NCBI RefSeq assembly: GCF_003943815.1
Contig: NZ_RJNA01000006.1
Location: 37,235-101,234 of the forward strand
Reading direction: 5' to 3'
DNA length: 64,000 bases
Origin: Streptococcus cristatus
GTDB lineage: Bacteria > Bacillota > Bacilli > Lactobacillales > Streptococcaceae
Positions 16,389-26,912 of the stretch are shown here, one piece after another. Under the pieces are notes generated by a model. The model was given only the letters and a program-made list of their open reading frames with translations, ran no database searches and was not told the origin of the DNA. Position 1 is the stretch's first letter. Each line of letters starts with the position of its first letter. Both the position numbers and the translations under genes were made by a program.

Positions 16389-17594
16389 ATGGGAATAATT
16401 TTTGATTACCTAGACCAAGTAGCTTACGACAGTATCTACGACACCCCCCTTAATGAACTGGATATGCTGATGCTGACCGAGATAACTTATCTGCCTTTTG
16501 ACCAGATCGTGTCTGATCAGATGTCCCCTGATTGTACTTGCCGCTTGTTTGAAGCTGCTGAAAAAGTGACTCAAGATTTATCCATGTTGGTGACTAAAAA
16601 TCGTCTGAAACTTTTAGAAAAGGCAGCCAGCTCCACCCGCTTCAAAAATATCAAGCTCATGGGCTATGTCAATGACATTGATCCTGATGTTCAAAAGCAG
16701 TTTGCAGCTATGATTTTCAAAATCAAGCCTGATAGCTATGTTCTGACCTTCCGCGGAACCGATGATTCCATTATCGGCTGGAAAGAGGACTTCCACATGA
16801 CCTATATGGATCAGGTCCCAGCTCAAAAAACGGCGGTTAATTATTTGCGAAAAGCCATGGATGCTCTGCCTGGTCAATTCATCCTGACGGGCCACTCGAA
16901 AGGAGGCAATCTAGCATCCTACGCTGCTAGTCAGATCGAGCCAGAATATCAAGAGCGAATTCAGAGTATTTACAGCTATGATGCACCTGGACTGAATCAC
17001 TCGGTCATCACCAGTCAAGGCTACCAGACTATTTCAGACAAGATAAAGCGCTACATTCCACAAGGCTCTATCGTCGGAATGATGCTCGAAACGCCCAAGC
17101 AGGCTCAAATTGTCAAAAGTACAGCTATCGGCGGTCTGGCCCAGCACGATACCTTCTCTTGGCAGATCAGTGACCAGACTTTTGTCCTGCTGGACAACCT
17201 CAATCCAGACAGCCTTCAAGTAGATAAAACTTTGAAAAACTGGGTAGATAGCGTTTCTGATGAGGAATTAAAAGACTTTTTTGACCTCTTCTTCGGTCTC
17301 ATCCTAGATGCTGGTATCAGCTCCATTAATGACCTCACCAAGCTGGAAAATTTCAACAAAATCTTGGCTGTTTTTGAAAATGCCAATGCTCTCACAGACC
17401 AAGAGCGGGAAATGCTGACGCGCCTCGCCAAACTACTGGTAGACATGCGCTACCAGTCTTGGAAAGACGACATGAACCTGCTGAAGCCTAGCAAACTTGT
17501 CCAAGAAGTCAAGGAAAATCTATCCGAATTCACTAAGAATCTTCCTTTTACAAGTAATGAGCCTGTTCAAACAGATGAACCCAATGAGCAATAA
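16389..17594 (+). CDS. Mbeg1-like alpha/beta hydrolase (DUF2974)
   Basis: The 401-residue protein has the lipase-type nucleophile elbow GHSKGGN (Ser in GxSxG) in the middle, preceded by VLTFRGTDDSIIGWKEDF, which is characteristic of the Mbeg1-like/DUF2974 family. A catalytic histidine is likely in the GGLAQHDTFSW segment. It lacks a signal peptide when started at 16389; this ATG has GGAGATAAAT in front, whereas the open frame upstream does not. It is likely a cytoplasmic serine hydrolase of unknown substrate. It is divergent from the bceRS pair and followed by a strong terminator. Confidence 0.8.
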   Translation: MGIIFDYLDQVAYDSIYDTPLNELDMLMLTEITYLPFDQIVSDQMSPDCTCRLFEAAEKVTQDLSMLVTKNRLKLLEKAASSTRFKNIKLMGYVNDIDPDVQKQFAAMIFKIKPDSYVLTFRGTDDSIIGWKEDFHMTYMDQVPAQKTAVNYLRKAMDALPGQFILTGHSKGGNLASYAASQIEPEYQERIQSIYSYDAPGLNHSVITSQGYQTISDKIKRYIPQGSIVGMMLETPKQAQIVKSTAIGGLAQHDTFSWQISDQTFVLLDNLNPDSLQVDKTLKNWVDSVSDEELKDFFDLFFGLILDAGISSINDLTKLENFNKILAVFENANALTDQEREMLTRLAKLLVDMRYQSWKDDMNLLKPSKLVQEVKENLSEFTKNLPFTSNEPVQTDEPNEQ

Positions 17595-17632
17595 GCTATA
17601 ATACAGCACTTGACAACTCTCTAATATAAAAG

Positions 17633-17680
17633 AAAAACACTCCTGTCACAATCTAGAAAACTAGACTCAGGAGTGTTTTT
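17633..17680 (+). terminator. Terminator of the Mbeg1-like hydrolase gene
   Basis: AAAAACACTCCTG (17633-17645) and CAGGAGTGTTTTT (17668-17680) form a 13-bp stem with a shorter inner stem (TCTAG/CTAGA). T tracts on both strands could make it bidirectional. Confidence 0.85.
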
Positions 17681-17820
17681 TATGGCTAATAAGTGAATTC
17701 TCCAAAATTGGAAGCAAGCTAAGCTCTCAATAAGGAAAAATCAGAAATCAACTATTGCACATCATCGTACGAGAAAAACAGCTAATGTAAGTAACATAAC
17801 GATTAAGCACACTGCTTTTC

Positions 17821-18231
17821 TTAGTTAATATTAAGCGACTGCGTTTCTTGGTCGGTTTTAACATCTAATTCTACAATATTCTTGCTTGGAAAAGCTAACA
17901 AAATAAGGAGTGCAATTGAGCCTACCCCAGGAATGAAAGCGATAAAAATCAGAGCCCAGTGAAAACCAGCATCTCTTAGACGACGAATGATTAGAGCTAA
18001 GCCAGGCAAGAAGAAAATGATTATCAGAAAGATACTAAAATAAGTTAAGGAATTTACTGTTTCAATTGCCTCAATACTGTTTGGATTAGCTACTACAGTT
18101 GAGTAAGTTATCATGTACAAAAAAACAGCAAGAATCAGATTGGTTAGATAAATCCACCAATACTCAGAACGTGTAGAGCGACCAGAAAAATCCACATAAC
18201 CTTTGAAAAAATTTTTATAAGCATTAATCAT
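17821..18231 (-). CDS. DUF805-family membrane protein, copy 1
   Basis: The 136-residue protein begins with the DUF805 signature YKNFFKGYVDFSGRSTRSEY followed by WW and has four membrane segments; RRLRDAGFHW precedes the last helices, another family hallmark. The function of DUF805 proteins is unknown. A paralogue with the same start lies across metG at 20948-21418 on the other strand, so the two bracket the tRNA synthetase gene. It stands alone as a single transcription unit. Confidence 0.88.
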   Translation of the reverse strand: MINAYKNFFKGYVDFSGRSTRSEYWWIYLTNLILAVFLYMITYSTVVANPNSIEAIETVNSLTYFSIFLIIIFFLPGLALIIRRLRDAGFHWALIFIAFIPGVGSIALLILLAFPSKNIVELDVKTDQETQSLNIN

Positions 18232-18497
18232 ACAATAAACCTCTTTATTTTTTTATCAGTTTATCATATGTAAGAAATTTTTACAAGATTTTCAGAAAAT
18301 AACTTTCTTCTTTGACAGAACAACACGGATCTTGCTCCACATCAACTGAGGAAAACTACTCTAACAAATTCTTCTTTTTCCTTAATGTAAGACACGGAGT
18401 AACCCTATTTCATAATCCTGAACCATAAATTTACAGAAACTTAGTACTCCCTTCTCTTCCTCTATGTTCTACCAATCGTCTCATTCGATCAAAAGAA
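18232..18497. other. Intergenic region without recognised gene
   Basis: About 270 bases between the DUF805 gene and the metG terminator. I see no open frame with a ribosome site and no repeat here; it presumably holds the promoter of the DUF805 gene. Confidence 0.5.
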
Positions 18498-18524
18498 CCC
18501 CCAGCAAAATAAACTTGCTGGGGG
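18498..18524 (-). terminator. Terminator of metG
   Basis: CCCCCAGCA and TGCTGGGGG form a 9-bp GC-rich stem on the minus strand, followed by TTCTTTT. Confidence 0.85.
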
Positions 18525-18584
18525 CTTTACATTAGATGAGATTAACACGAATGTTATCAATTGAAATAATGGACTGCGAGTTCT

Positions 18585-20582
18585 CTACCCAATCAAACTT
18601 CCATTTGGGACTTTCTCGTCCACAGTTAGGAGAGTCAGTTGGTCGCCGTGCTCGGCTGAGAGAATCATACCTTGGCTGATGCGGCCCATCATTTTGCGCG
18701 GTTTGAGGTTGGCTACGATTTGGACTTTCTTACCGACCAGTTCTTGCTCGTTTAGATAGTATTTAGCAATACCAGAGAGGATTTGGCGGTCTTCGCCGTC
18801 TCCTGCATCCAAGCGGAACTGAAGAAGCTTATCAGATCCTTCAACTTTAGAAACCTCTTTGACTTCAGCAACTAGGATTTCAACCTTATCAAAGTCGTCA
18901 AACTTGATTTCCTTGCGACTAAGTTTGAGTTCGACTTCTTCTGGCTTCCATTCTTTTTCAACCGCAGGTTTGTTGCCTTCCATTTGTTCTTTGATATAGG
19001 CAATTTCTTCCTCCATATCCAGACGTGGGAAGATTGGCGTTCCTTTTTCTACAACTGTCAAGCCTCCTGGGAGTTGGTCAATTGCTAGGTTTTCCAGAGA
19101 CGTTGCTTGAGGCAAGCCCAATTGACTGAGGACAGCCTTGCTGGTTTCCATCATGAAAGGTGCGATCAAGTGCGCCACAACACGAAGACTCGCTGCCAAG
19201 TGGCTCATGACTGCTGCCAGTTCTTTGATCTTGGCTTCATCCTTAGCTAGCACCCAAGGGGCGGTTTCATCGATGTATTTATTGGTGCGGGAGATGAGCG
19301 TCCAGACTGCTTCCAGGGCACGTGGGTAGTCCACTGCATCCATGTGTTTGTAGTAGTCAGTGATGGATTCAGCTGCTACTTGAGCCAGAGCACCATCAAA
19401 GTCTGTTACATTTTCTTCATAGGCTGGCACTTGACCGTCAAAGTACTTGTTAATCATGGAAACAGTACGGTTGAGGAGGTTTCCAAGGTCGTTGGCTAGC
19501 TCGTAGTTGATACGGCCAACATAATCTTCTGGCGTGAAAGTTCCATCAGATCCAACCGGAAGACTGCGCATGAGGTAATAGCGCAAAGCATCCAAGCCAT
19601 AACGTTCTACCAGCATTTCAGGATAGACCACGTTTCCTTTAGACTTAGACATCTTGCCATCCTTCATGACAAACCAACCATGGCCAATCAAACGTTCTGG
19701 TAATTTCACATCCAACATCATAAGGAGGACTGGCCAGTAGATGGAGTGGAAACGAAGGATGTCTTTCCCAACCATGTGGAAGACTGTTCCGTTCCAGAAC
19801 TTATCAAAGTTACCGTGCTCATCTTGACCGTAACCAAGAGCAGTCACATAGTTGAGCAGGGCATCGAACCAAACATAGACAACATGTCTTGGATTAGATG
19901 GCACAGGCACGCCCCAAGTAAAGGTCGTCCGAGAAACTGCCAAATCTTCCAAACCAGGTTCAATAAAGTTTTTCAACATTTCATTGAGACGGCCGTCTGG
20001 CGTAATGAAGTCGGGCTGTGATTTGAAAAATTCTACTAAGCGGTCCTGGTACTTGCTGAGACGGAGGAAGTAAGACTCTTCCGATACCCACTCCACTTCA
20101 TGTCCAGATGGCGCAATTCCGCCCGTTACATTTCCAGCTTCGTCACGGAAAACTTCAGCCAGCTGGCTTTCAGTAAAGAATTCCTCATCAGATACAGAAT
20201 ACCAGCCTGAATATTCACCCAAGTAGATATCATCTTGAGCTAAGAGTTTTTCAAAGACATCAGCCACAACCTTTTCGTGGTAGTCATCAGTCGTCCGGAT
20301 AAATTTATCATAGGAAATGTCCAGCAGTTTCCAGAGTTCCTTGACCCCAACTGCCATACCATCGACATAAGCTTGTGGGCTGATCCCAGCTTCCTCAGCT
20401 TTTTGCTGGATTTTTTGACCGTGCTCATCAAGACCAGTCAGATAGAAAACATCATAGCCCATGAGGCGCTTGTAGCGAGCCAAGACATCACAGGCAATGG
20501 TCGTATAGGCAGACCCAATGTGGAGCTTGCCAGACGGGTAGTAAATAGGTGTCGTAATATAAAACGGTTGTTTTGTAGTCAT
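18585..20582 (-). CDS. metG: Methionyl-tRNA synthetase
   Basis: The 665-residue enzyme charges initiator and elongator tRNA-Met with methionine. The class I signatures are HIGS (residues 21-24) and KMSKS (about 303-307). The zinc-knuckle region ([17 protein letters not shown]) has no cysteine pair, so this is the zinc-free form. A C-terminal tRNA-binding (EMAPII/Trbp111-like) domain covers roughly residues 565-665, ending in the [15 protein letters not shown] segment. No T-box leader is visible upstream. It is a single-gene unit with a strong terminator. Confidence 0.97.
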   Translation of the reverse strand: MTTKQPFYITTPIYYPSGKLHIGSAYTTIACDVLARYKRLMGYDVFYLTGLDEHGQKIQQKAEEAGISPQAYVDGMAVGVKELWKLLDISYDKFIRTTDDYHEKVVADVFEKLLAQDDIYLGEYSGWYSVSDEEFFTESQLAEVFRDEAGNVTGGIAPSGHEVEWVSEESYFLRLSKYQDRLVEFFKSQPDFITPDGRLNEMLKNFIEPGLEDLAVSRTTFTWGVPVPSNPRHVVYVWFDALLNYVTALGYGQDEHGNFDKFWNGTVFHMVGKDILRFHSIYWPVLLMMLDVKLPERLIGHGWFVMKDGKMSKSKGNVVYPEMLVERYGLDALRYYLMRSLPVGSDGTFTPEDYVGRINYELANDLGNLLNRTVSMINKYFDGQVPAYEENVTDFDGALAQVAAESITDYYKHMDAVDYPRALEAVWTLISRTNKYIDETAPWVLAKDEAKIKELAAVMSHLAASLRVVAHLIAPFMMETSKAVLSQLGLPQATSLENLAIDQLPGGLTVVEKGTPIFPRLDMEEEIAYIKEQMEGNKPAVEKEWKPEEVELKLSRKEIKFDDFDKVEILVAEVKEVSKVEGSDKLLQFRLDAGDGEDRQILSGIAKYYLNEQELVGKKVQIVANLKPRKMMGRISQGMILSAEHGDQLTLLTVDEKVPNGSLIG

Positions 20583-20947
20583 TTTTTAATCCTTTCAAGG
20601 CTAATGAAACCTTTTTTGATAACACTTCATTATATCATATTTCCTAGCGATTGAAAGAGGGGAACTGACATTGATTTTAGGCCTTCTTCTCTTAAAATAA
20701 ATAAGGACGATAGGTTTTATTCCATAGTTTCTTTCGACGATAGTAATAGTAAATAACAGCTCTATTCATCAAATCAGTTGAGAGACAAGCATCTTAGTTT
20801 GTTCATAATTCTTTTCTAGGGCTATAATAAAACACCTTGATTTAGCCATCTATTTTGTTCTGGCCAAAGATCGCTATTTCCCCAAAACTTGCCAATTCTT
20901 GCTAAATTATAGTAGACTATATAAAAAATATTTAAGGAGATTACTAC
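20583..20947. other. Divergent intergenic region between metG and DUF805 copy 2
   Basis: About 365 bases hold the divergent promoters. Close to the DUF805 start, TATAGT/TATATA boxes near 20910-20928 and AAGGAG at 20934-20939 are visible. I found no T-box, SAM riboswitch or small ORF with a good ribosome site. Confidence 0.5.
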
Positions 20948-21418
20948 ATGATTGATGCATATAAAAAATTTTGGAAGGGCTATGTGGATTTCACCGGTCG
21001 CTCAACTCGCCCAGAATATTGGTGGCCAATTCTCTGCCATTTTTTAGTAATGATACTAATACTTTGTACTGCTCTTCTGATTGAGACGGTTTTGAACTCT
21101 GAGACTGGAGGAGCCTTATCTACCGCCTTTGCTGGCCTGATGGTTATCTATTACATTGCAATTCTGCTTCCCTCTCTCGCCATTCAAGTTCGACGATTGC
21201 GAGATGGTGGCTATCATTGGGCTCTTCTCTTTTTGTACTTGGTCCCACTTTTTGGCCATTTTATTCTGTTTATTTTTTATTGTCAGCCTACAAAATATGA
21301 ACTTGTTAGCAATGATTCCTATAATAATACAGACTACCAAGATCAGCAATTTAGCCAAAATCCTTATCAAGAGAAGCAAAATTACCAACAAAATTTTGTA
21401 ACAACTGGAAACGAGTAA
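20948..21418 (+). CDS. DUF805-family membrane protein, copy 2
   Basis: The 156-residue protein shares the DUF805 opening (AYKKFWKGYVDFTGRSTRPE, then YWW) and RRLRDGGYHW with copy 1, and has four membrane segments. It differs by a hydrophilic, Asn/Gln/Tyr-rich C-terminal tail (NDSYNNTDYQDQQFSQNPYQ onward), which is probably cytoplasmic and disordered. The ATG follows AAGGAGATTACTAC. Function unknown. Confidence 0.87.
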   Translation: MIDAYKKFWKGYVDFTGRSTRPEYWWPILCHFLVMILILCTALLIETVLNSETGGALSTAFAGLMVIYYIAILLPSLAIQVRRLRDGGYHWALLFLYLVPLFGHFILFIFYCQPTKYELVSNDSYNNTDYQDQQFSQNPYQEKQNYQQNFVTTGNE

Positions 21419-21456
21419 AGTCCATTGAATCAAACAAAAAGCATTCTACTTTAACA

Positions 21457-21503
21457 GGCCTCCCGAAAAGTTAGATTTTTTATGTCTAACTCTTTGGGAG
21501 GCC
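21457..21503 (+). terminator. Hairpin after DUF805 copy 2
   Basis: GGCCTCCC/GGGAGGCC plus inner AGTTAGA/TCTAACT form a long interrupted stem. The T run is in the loop and the bases after the stem are not a clean T tract. It probably ends transcription between the two convergent genes. Confidence 0.6.
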
Positions 21504-21542
21504 AGTTAAATTCACCTGATTTTTTATGTTTGTTAGACCATG

Positions 21543-22127
21543 CTATTTTTCCACAGCTTCATTATAGATTCGAATCCGAGGGGCAACTTGATTTATCACA
21601 TCTAAAAACTGTAATAAGTCAACATATTTTTGATCCGTATAAGGTCCAAAAGCTAGACGAATATCTTTGTTAGAACTCATTGGATTGTAATACAGATACA
21701 GGTGATGAACTTTTGCATACTTTGTTTCTTCCACTTCCTCAATCTTAATGGTCACATCAGCTAAGTCAGAAAGCATGAGAAATTGGAAATAAGCATCAAC
21801 CCGTATGATGGCATCCTTGTAGAGATAGAGAGATAGGCTTTCACGCACATAACGAGAATCGCTATAAATCAGTTGAAATTCCTTTTCAAGCTCTGGAAAG
21901 TGAGAATAAAGTTCTTGACAGTATCGCAAACTCTTTTCTCTATTGACTATAGTAAGGCAAGTAAAGAGACCACTCATCGCCATCAGCAAGATGATTGAAA
22001 TCAGGGCCATTCTCCCCCCAACTTCATCTGTCTGAGACAAAGCCAAGAGCAAAACGAAAGCCCCTAGACCACAAAAAACAGGAAAAACTAATTCCTTATA
22101 AAATTTAACATTTATTTTTTCTTGCAC
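21543..22127 (-). CDS. Membrane protein of unknown function
   Basis: The 194-residue protein has two membrane helices near residues 12-58 and a mixed, charged cytoplasmic C-terminal half (YCQELYSHFPELEKEFQLIY). I do not recognise a family. It follows the EcfT gene by 46 bp on the same strand and may be read through from the ECF operon, but nothing in its sequence links it to transport. Confidence 0.6.
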   Translation of the reverse strand: MQEKINVKFYKELVFPVFCGLGAFVLLLALSQTDEVGGRMALISIILLMAMSGLFTCLTIVNREKSLRYCQELYSHFPELEKEFQLIYSDSRYVRESLSLYLYKDAIIRVDAYFQFLMLSDLADVTIKIEEVEETKYAKVHHLYLYYNPMSSNKDIRLAFGPYTDQKYVDLLQFLDVINQVAPRIRIYNEAVEK

Positions 22128-22173
22128 CGATTAATCCTCTCAATCCAAACCTAGCTAGTTTTCCACCTTTAGC

Positions 22174-23010
22174 CTATGTCCAAGGATTATAAAAGCGTCC
22201 TTGATTGACAGCAAAAAGAAGAAGGCTGAGGGCTAGTAGAAGGACGGACACCACGATTACAAGTTTGTCTAGCTTGCTGAAGGCTTGCTGGGTGTACCAG
22301 GTCCGCTTTTTGTTTTTCCCAAAGCGGCGTAGCTCCATGGCCGTCGCGATGGTGTTGATTCGCTCGAGCGAGCTGAAAATCAGGGGAATGACAATTTGCA
22401 GATTGCCCTTGACCCGCTTGCTGAGGGGAGCTTTTTGGGATAATTCTTGTCCACGCGCCTCTTGAGACATCTTGATGAGGTAAAATTCCTCCTGCAAATC
22501 TGGAATATAGCGCAGGGTCAGACTGACCGCATAGGCAATCTTATAAGAAAGGCCGATTTGATTTAGACTGGAAGCAAATTGACTGGGATGGGTGGTCATG
22601 AGAAAGATCACCGCTAGGGGAATCGTTGAGAAATACTTGAGCAAAAGATTCAAGAGATAAAAGAGTTCCTGAAGCGTGAGATTATAAGCTCCCCATCCTG
22701 TCCAGAGCAAATTCTTGGCTCCATAAATCTCCACCCCATACTGCGGGGCAAAGAGATAGACCATGAGAATATTCAGTGCTGCAAAGGTTCCCGCAAAAGC
22801 CAAAACGAAAGAAATGTCTTTCAGCCGAATCTCAGACACTCTAAATAAAATTAGAGAAGCTAGCGCCACAAGAAGGAGGAAGCGCGTATCGTAGCTCATC
22901 ATGGCCGCCACCGAAACCAGGATAAAAAAGATCAGTTTGCTGGCACCAGAAAGAGCATGGAGAAAAGTCTTTCCGGCATGGTAGCCAATCAATTTCTGTT
23001 GATTAAACAT
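22174..23010 (-). CDS. ecfT: ECF transporter transmembrane coupling protein
   Basis: The 278-residue protein has about six membrane segments and the two cytoplasmic coupling-helix motifs of EcfT, here EARG in [11 protein letters not shown] and ELRRFG near the C-terminus, which contact the ATPases. It overlaps the double-ATPase gene by 8 bp. Together they form an energising module that takes vitamins or other small molecules from S components. No S component is encoded in this operon; candidates lie at 31724-32266 and 33350-33943. Confidence 0.9.
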   Translation of the reverse strand: MFNQQKLIGYHAGKTFLHALSGASKLIFFILVSVAAMMSYDTRFLLLVALASLILFRVSEIRLKDISFVLAFAGTFAALNILMVYLFAPQYGVEIYGAKNLLWTGWGAYNLTLQELFYLLNLLLKYFSTIPLAVIFLMTTHPSQFASSLNQIGLSYKIAYAVSLTLRYIPDLQEEFYLIKMSQEARGQELSQKAPLSKRVKGNLQIVIPLIFSSLERINTIATAMELRRFGKNKKRTWYTQQAFSKLDKLVIVVSVLLLALSLLLFAVNQGRFYNPWT

Positions 23011-24688
23011 GACTTTCCTCCTTTTTTCGCATGTAAAATTGAGTCAGAGCTAGCGGATCCACTCCCAGCTTCTCAGCTAGACTAAAAATTGAAGTTTCCT
23101 TTAGATTGGCCGCTGCAATCAACTCATGATCGGACAGAACCTGAGCAGGCGACTGGTCTGCTAAAATCTGACCGTCCACCACCACGATGGCCCGATCCGA
23201 ATAATCCAGCATGAGCTGCATATCATGGGTAATCATAATAATCGTGTGTCCCTGCTGGTTTAGCTCATCGAGAAAGTCCATCATTTCTGTATAATGGCGC
23301 TGATCCTGACCAGCTGTTGGCTCATCCAAAAGGATAATCTCTGGATTTAACACCAATATAGAAGCAATGGTCACCCGCTTCTTCTGACCAAAAGACAGGG
23401 CTGAAATCGGCCAACTGCGGAATTCATAGAGACCACAAGTTTTGAGCACAGCATGAACCCTTTCTTCAATTTCCGCCTCTGCCAAACCACGCAACCGCAG
23501 TCCTAGAGCTACTTCATCAAAGATCATTGTGGTCGAAATCATCTGATTAGGATTTTGCAGGACATAGCCAATTCGCTCCGCTCGCTCCTTGATAGAGTCG
23601 CCCTTGATATCCTGTCCCTGCCAATGATATTGCCCTTCTGTATCAATAAAACGACAGAGAGCCTTGGCTAGCGTAGACTTGCCAGCTCCATTTTTCCCAA
23701 CGATGGCTATCCGCTCACCCTTGAAAATCTTCAGACTGATATCCCGCAAAATAGGTTGATTACTCTGATAGGCAAAGGAAACATGATCGAGCTCTAAAAG
23801 AGCTTCGTGACGATTGTCAATCTGCTCTGTTTTTTGCTCGGTCAGACTCTGCGAAAGTTCAGCAAGTTCCAGCTTGGTTAAATCAGCCAGATGAGTCGCG
23901 CTTGCCACATCAAAACCAAGCTGCCGCAAGGCTGTGATATAGAGAGGTTCTCGGATTCCATTTTCTGCTAAGAGGTCCGTCTTGAGCAGATCATCCGGCG
24001 CACCGTTAAAGAGAATCTCCCCATCATTGACGAGGACAACTCGATCAACAGGTCGATAAAGAACGTCTTCCAAACGATGCTCGATAATCAGAGTTGTCGT
24101 TGCCGTCTCCCGATGAAGCTGGTCAATCAAGTCAATCGTATCCTGACCAGACTTGGGATCGAGATTGGCCAAAGGCTCATCAAACAGCAAAATTGGACTC
24201 TCATCGATCAAGACACCCGCCAGACTAACCCGCTGCTTCTGTCCGCCAGACAAGTCTTGAGGACGATGGTCCAAAAGCTGCTCTAAGTCTAGCTGCTTGG
24301 CCCAATGCAGGACTTTCTCTCGCATCAAGGGCAAGGCCACCATATCATTTTCCAGAGCAAAGGCCAGATCCTCTGCCACACTGAGCCCGATAAACTGACC
24401 ATCCGTATCCTGCAAGACCGTGCTGACAAGATTTGACTTGTCATAAATACTGCTATCAAAGGCTGGCTGTCCCTTAATCAAGAGTTGTCCACTGGCCTGT
24501 CCCTTGTAAATATTGGGAATAATGCCGTTGAGACACTGACCCAAGGTTGACTTACCAGAGCCAGACGGCCCAATCAGCAGCACCTTTTCCCCCTCATAAA
24601 TGGTCAGATTGATATGCTTCAAAGTCGGCTCCGACTGAGCTTGATATTGAAAACTAAAATCTTCAAATTGAATAATTGGTTTTTTCAT
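23003..24688 (-). CDS. ECF transporter ATPase with two fused nucleotide-binding domains
   Basis: The 561-residue protein contains two complete ABC ATPase domains. Domain 1 has Walker [13 protein letters not shown], signature [13 protein letters not shown] and Walker [14 protein letters not shown]; domain 2 (from about residue 295) has [25 protein letters not shown] and [12 protein letters not shown]. This is the fused EcfAA' form (YkoD-like). In several streptococci this form sits beside EcfT and a UPF0397 S component. It follows the nucleoside phosphorylase gene by 6 bp, without a strong ribosome site of its own, so coupling is likely. Confidence 0.92.
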   Translation of the reverse strand: MKKPIIQFEDFSFQYQAQSEPTLKHINLTIYEGEKVLLIGPSGSGKSTLGQCLNGIIPNIYKGQASGQLLIKGQPAFDSSIYDKSNLVSTVLQDTDGQFIGLSVAEDLAFALENDMVALPLMREKVLHWAKQLDLEQLLDHRPQDLSGGQKQRVSLAGVLIDESPILLFDEPLANLDPKSGQDTIDLIDQLHRETATTTLIIEHRLEDVLYRPVDRVVLVNDGEILFNGAPDDLLKTDLLAENGIREPLYITALRQLGFDVASATHLADLTKLELAELSQSLTEQKTEQIDNRHEALLELDHVSFAYQSNQPILRDISLKIFKGERIAIVGKNGAGKSTLAKALCRFIDTEGQYHWQGQDIKGDSIKERAERIGYVLQNPNQMISTTMIFDEVALGLRLRGLAEAEIEERVHAVLKTCGLYEFRSWPISALSFGQKKRVTIASILVLNPEIILLDEPTAGQDQRHYTEMMDFLDELNQQGHTIIMITHDMQLMLDYSDRAIVVVDGQILADQSPAQVLSDHELIAAANLKETSIFSLAEKLGVDPLALTQFYMRKKEESHV

Positions 24689-24694
24689 GTTTTT

Positions 24695-25456
24695 CTATAA
24701 GGCCAGAGCGATCTGAATCGCCAGATTGGCCACCTTGTCTTTCTCGTCTAAGTCAGCGTGATTAGCCAGATTGCGCATGTCCCAAGCCTCCTCAGACAGA
24801 TGATCCGCCGCATAAAAGAACTGGCAAACTTGAACGCCACGAAAGGCCGCTACAGCCGCTACGGCCGAGCACTCCATGTCCACACAAATAGCTCCCGCCT
24901 CTTTTCGCCTGCGCAGCTTGTCCGCAGTCTCTCGGAAAATGCCATCGGTCGTCCAGACCTTGCCTAAACTATGGGAAATCCCTCGCTGCTCAAGGAAATT
25001 TACCAGAAAATCCTGCGAGCCGACATTGACTGCTATCTCCGAACTAGCCGGCTGGTAATGATAGCTAGTCCCCTCATCACGCAAGGCTGCTGTCGGAATA
25101 ATAACGGATGTTGCTTTGATATCCTCGTCCAGCACACCACAAGTCCCAAAGAGAACCAGCTTTCTCATACCAAAAGCAATCAAATCCTCCAGAATCGCCA
25201 CACAAGCAGAAGCCCCAACTGGTGCATTGAAAAGAGCTAGCTCCTGTCCATCCGCAAAGACCCGATAGATAGGAATTTCAATGTTGGCCATAGAGGTCGT
25301 CGTAATCAACTCATGGTCAAAATCCGCCAGCATTCGGGCAAAGGTCTCCCGAGCAAAGCAGGACACTGCCGTCTGCGGAAAGCCTTCAATAGGCTCTATC
25401 AAATCCTCTGGATTGATGATGGCCTTACGGTTTTGATCAAACTCTTCAAGAATCAT
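24695..25456 (-). CDS. Nucleoside phosphorylase (PNP/UDP family)
   Basis: The 253-residue enzyme has the PNP_UDP_1 features: phosphate-binding FNAPVGASACVAILEDL, LVLFGTCGVLDEDI, and the substrate-site motif CVDMECSAVAAVA. Such enzymes split nucleosides with phosphate to a free base and ribose-1-phosphate; uridine- or purine-type specificity cannot be decided here. It is the first gene of an operon with EcfAA' and EcfT, which suggests the transporter supplies a nucleoside or related compound that this enzyme degrades. Confidence 0.85.
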   Translation of the reverse strand: MILEEFDQNRKAIINPEDLIEPIEGFPQTAVSCFARETFARMLADFDHELITTTSMANIEIPIYRVFADGQELALFNAPVGASACVAILEDLIAFGMRKLVLFGTCGVLDEDIKATSVIIPTAALRDEGTSYHYQPASSEIAVNVGSQDFLVNFLEQRGISHSLGKVWTTDGIFRETADKLRRRKEAGAICVDMECSAVAAVAAFRGVQVCQFFYAADHLSEEAWDMRNLANHADLDEKDKVANLAIQIALAL

Positions 25457-26070
25457 CGACTTGTTTTGTCCCTTTCTTTAGCATGAAATAGCCAGCTAAT
25501 GTCCACTGACTCTATCCTACTATTGTATCATAAAAAGGCTGTCTACTGACTATCACCAGCATATTTTCTAGCTAGCCAAGGATATAGGCAGGCTCTATAG
25601 CAAGGATGGGTTCAAGCGCATTTCAAAACAAAAAAGAGATACTCATCATATTGACTATTAAATCATAATCTCTGATTTCCACCAAGCACCTTAGATATAA
25701 TGTCTTCATGTTTCAAAAAATTGAATTTCTGAATTCCAATAATTACGGTGCACATCTAGAATTTTTCAGAAAAGTTTGTAGGTGCTTAATTATCTAGTAT
25801 TTCTATCTAAACCAACGTGTATATACGCTGAGTACTTCTGTTCTAAAGAATTAAAATCCAAACTCAGTGTGGTTATAAACCACCTTTGCTCCCATACTTC
25901 TAAAACATGCTCCTTCTACAAAACGAACTCTGGCATTGGCATAAAATCTGTGCAACAAAATACGAAAAAACTGTATCCATGAAGAGTCTTTCCGACTGAA
26001 AGCTTCATCAATACAGATTCTGAGAATATATTTGAATTTCTAAGAAAGCAAAACTCATTCTGAGCAATTC
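25457..26070. other. Intergenic region with possible decayed coding sequence
   Basis: About 610 bases. The part next to 25456 should carry the promoter of the phosphorylase-ECF operon. On the minus strand around 25851-25970 an open stretch reads like the end of a small protein (RFVEGACFRSMGAKVVYNHT) with no start or ribosome site, probably a decayed gene. I see no RNA gene, terminator or repeat that I can support. Confidence 0.4.
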
Positions 26071-26430
26071 TTACTTTTTATCATGCTGCGCCAGCTCCTG
26101 ATTGTAGGACAAGGCTAACTTGATCCAGTAAGACAGTTCTTTTTGTCCTTCGCCATCTAAATCAATATAGCCATGATAAAGCCTCCCCTTCATTAACGTC
26201 ACACTGGCACCATTTTTAGGCAGGACCTGCTTTTCCAGTTCCTTACCTATGCGGACCATGACAAGCTCTTGACCTCTCGAACTCACAGTAACAGACATCT
26301 TGCCTCGGATCATAAAAGCCAATCCACCAAACATCTTCTTCTCTTCTACCTCTTCTTCAAAAACATGAGGGGGAAGTTCAGTAGCTAAAATGGTACGAAT
26401 CTGTTGAGCTAAAGATTTACTATATGCCAT
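26071..26430 (-). CDS. TfoX N-terminal domain protein
   Basis: The 119-residue protein consists of a TfoX/Sxy N-terminal domain: KMFGGLAFMIRGKMSVTVS is the family core, followed by a beta-rich region with LMKGRLYHGYI. It lacks the C-terminal TfoX domain of Gammaproteobacterial competence regulators, and stand-alone forms like this are of unknown function. It lies 9 bp after a PhnB-like gene and probably shares its transcript. Confidence 0.85.
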   Translation of the reverse strand: MAYSKSLAQQIRTILATELPPHVFEEEVEEKKMFGGLAFMIRGKMSVTVSSRGQELVMVRIGKELEKQVLPKNGASVTLMKGRLYHGYIDLDGEGQKELSYWIKLALSYNQELAQHDKK

Positions 26431-26439
26431 CGCTCTCCC

Positions 26440-26856
26440 CTATTTCATCATCACATCCCAGCCGATACCAAAACGGTCAATCAAGCGGGCATAAAACTTA
26501 GCAAAAGCTTGATTCTCTAGAGTATAGAGAATCCGTCCACCTTCAGTAAGCTTAGTCAAGAATTCATCGGCTTCTTCTCTACTATCTGGACTCAGAACCA
26601 ACCATTGATTAGGCTGATGATTGCTAGGAATAGATAGGTCATTAAAAACACCTACATCTTCACCATTCAGGGTTAAGTTTTCCGTATCTAAGGCAATCCA
26701 GGCAAGCTTATCCCGTTTTTCTGCAGGAAGGTTTGCTGGGTCCATCATCTCACTGGCTCGGACAAGTCCCTTTATCTCTGTCTGAAAAAGATCTGCATAG
26801 AAACGAAAAGCTTCTTCGGCCTGACCATTAAAACTTAAAAACACGTCTAATTTCAT
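26440..26856 (-). CDS. PhnB-like VOC-fold protein
   Basis: The 138-residue protein is a glyoxalase/bleomycin-resistance fold protein of the PhnB group: VFLSFNGQAEEAFRFYADLF at the start, NHQPNQWLVLSPDSREEAD in the middle, and DRFGIGWDVMMK at the end. Members are usually assigned no specific reaction. It is upstream of the TfoX-domain gene, and an AraC-type regulator gene precedes both on the same strand. Confidence 0.85.
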   Translation of the reverse strand: MKLDVFLSFNGQAEEAFRFYADLFQTEIKGLVRASEMMDPANLPAEKRDKLAWIALDTENLTLNGEDVGVFNDLSIPSNHQPNQWLVLSPDSREEADEFLTKLTEGGRILYTLENQAFAKFYARLIDRFGIGWDVMMK

Positions 26857-26912
26857 TATTGTTCCTCCAATTTTTTATATCTGAGAATAAATCTCTAGTA
26901 TCAGTTTATCAA

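Noticed and set aside
25782-25982. 66-codon plus-strand frame in the gap before the TfoX-domain gene
   Set aside because: No ribosome site, unusual composition; the opposite strand shows a more protein-like but broken stretch.
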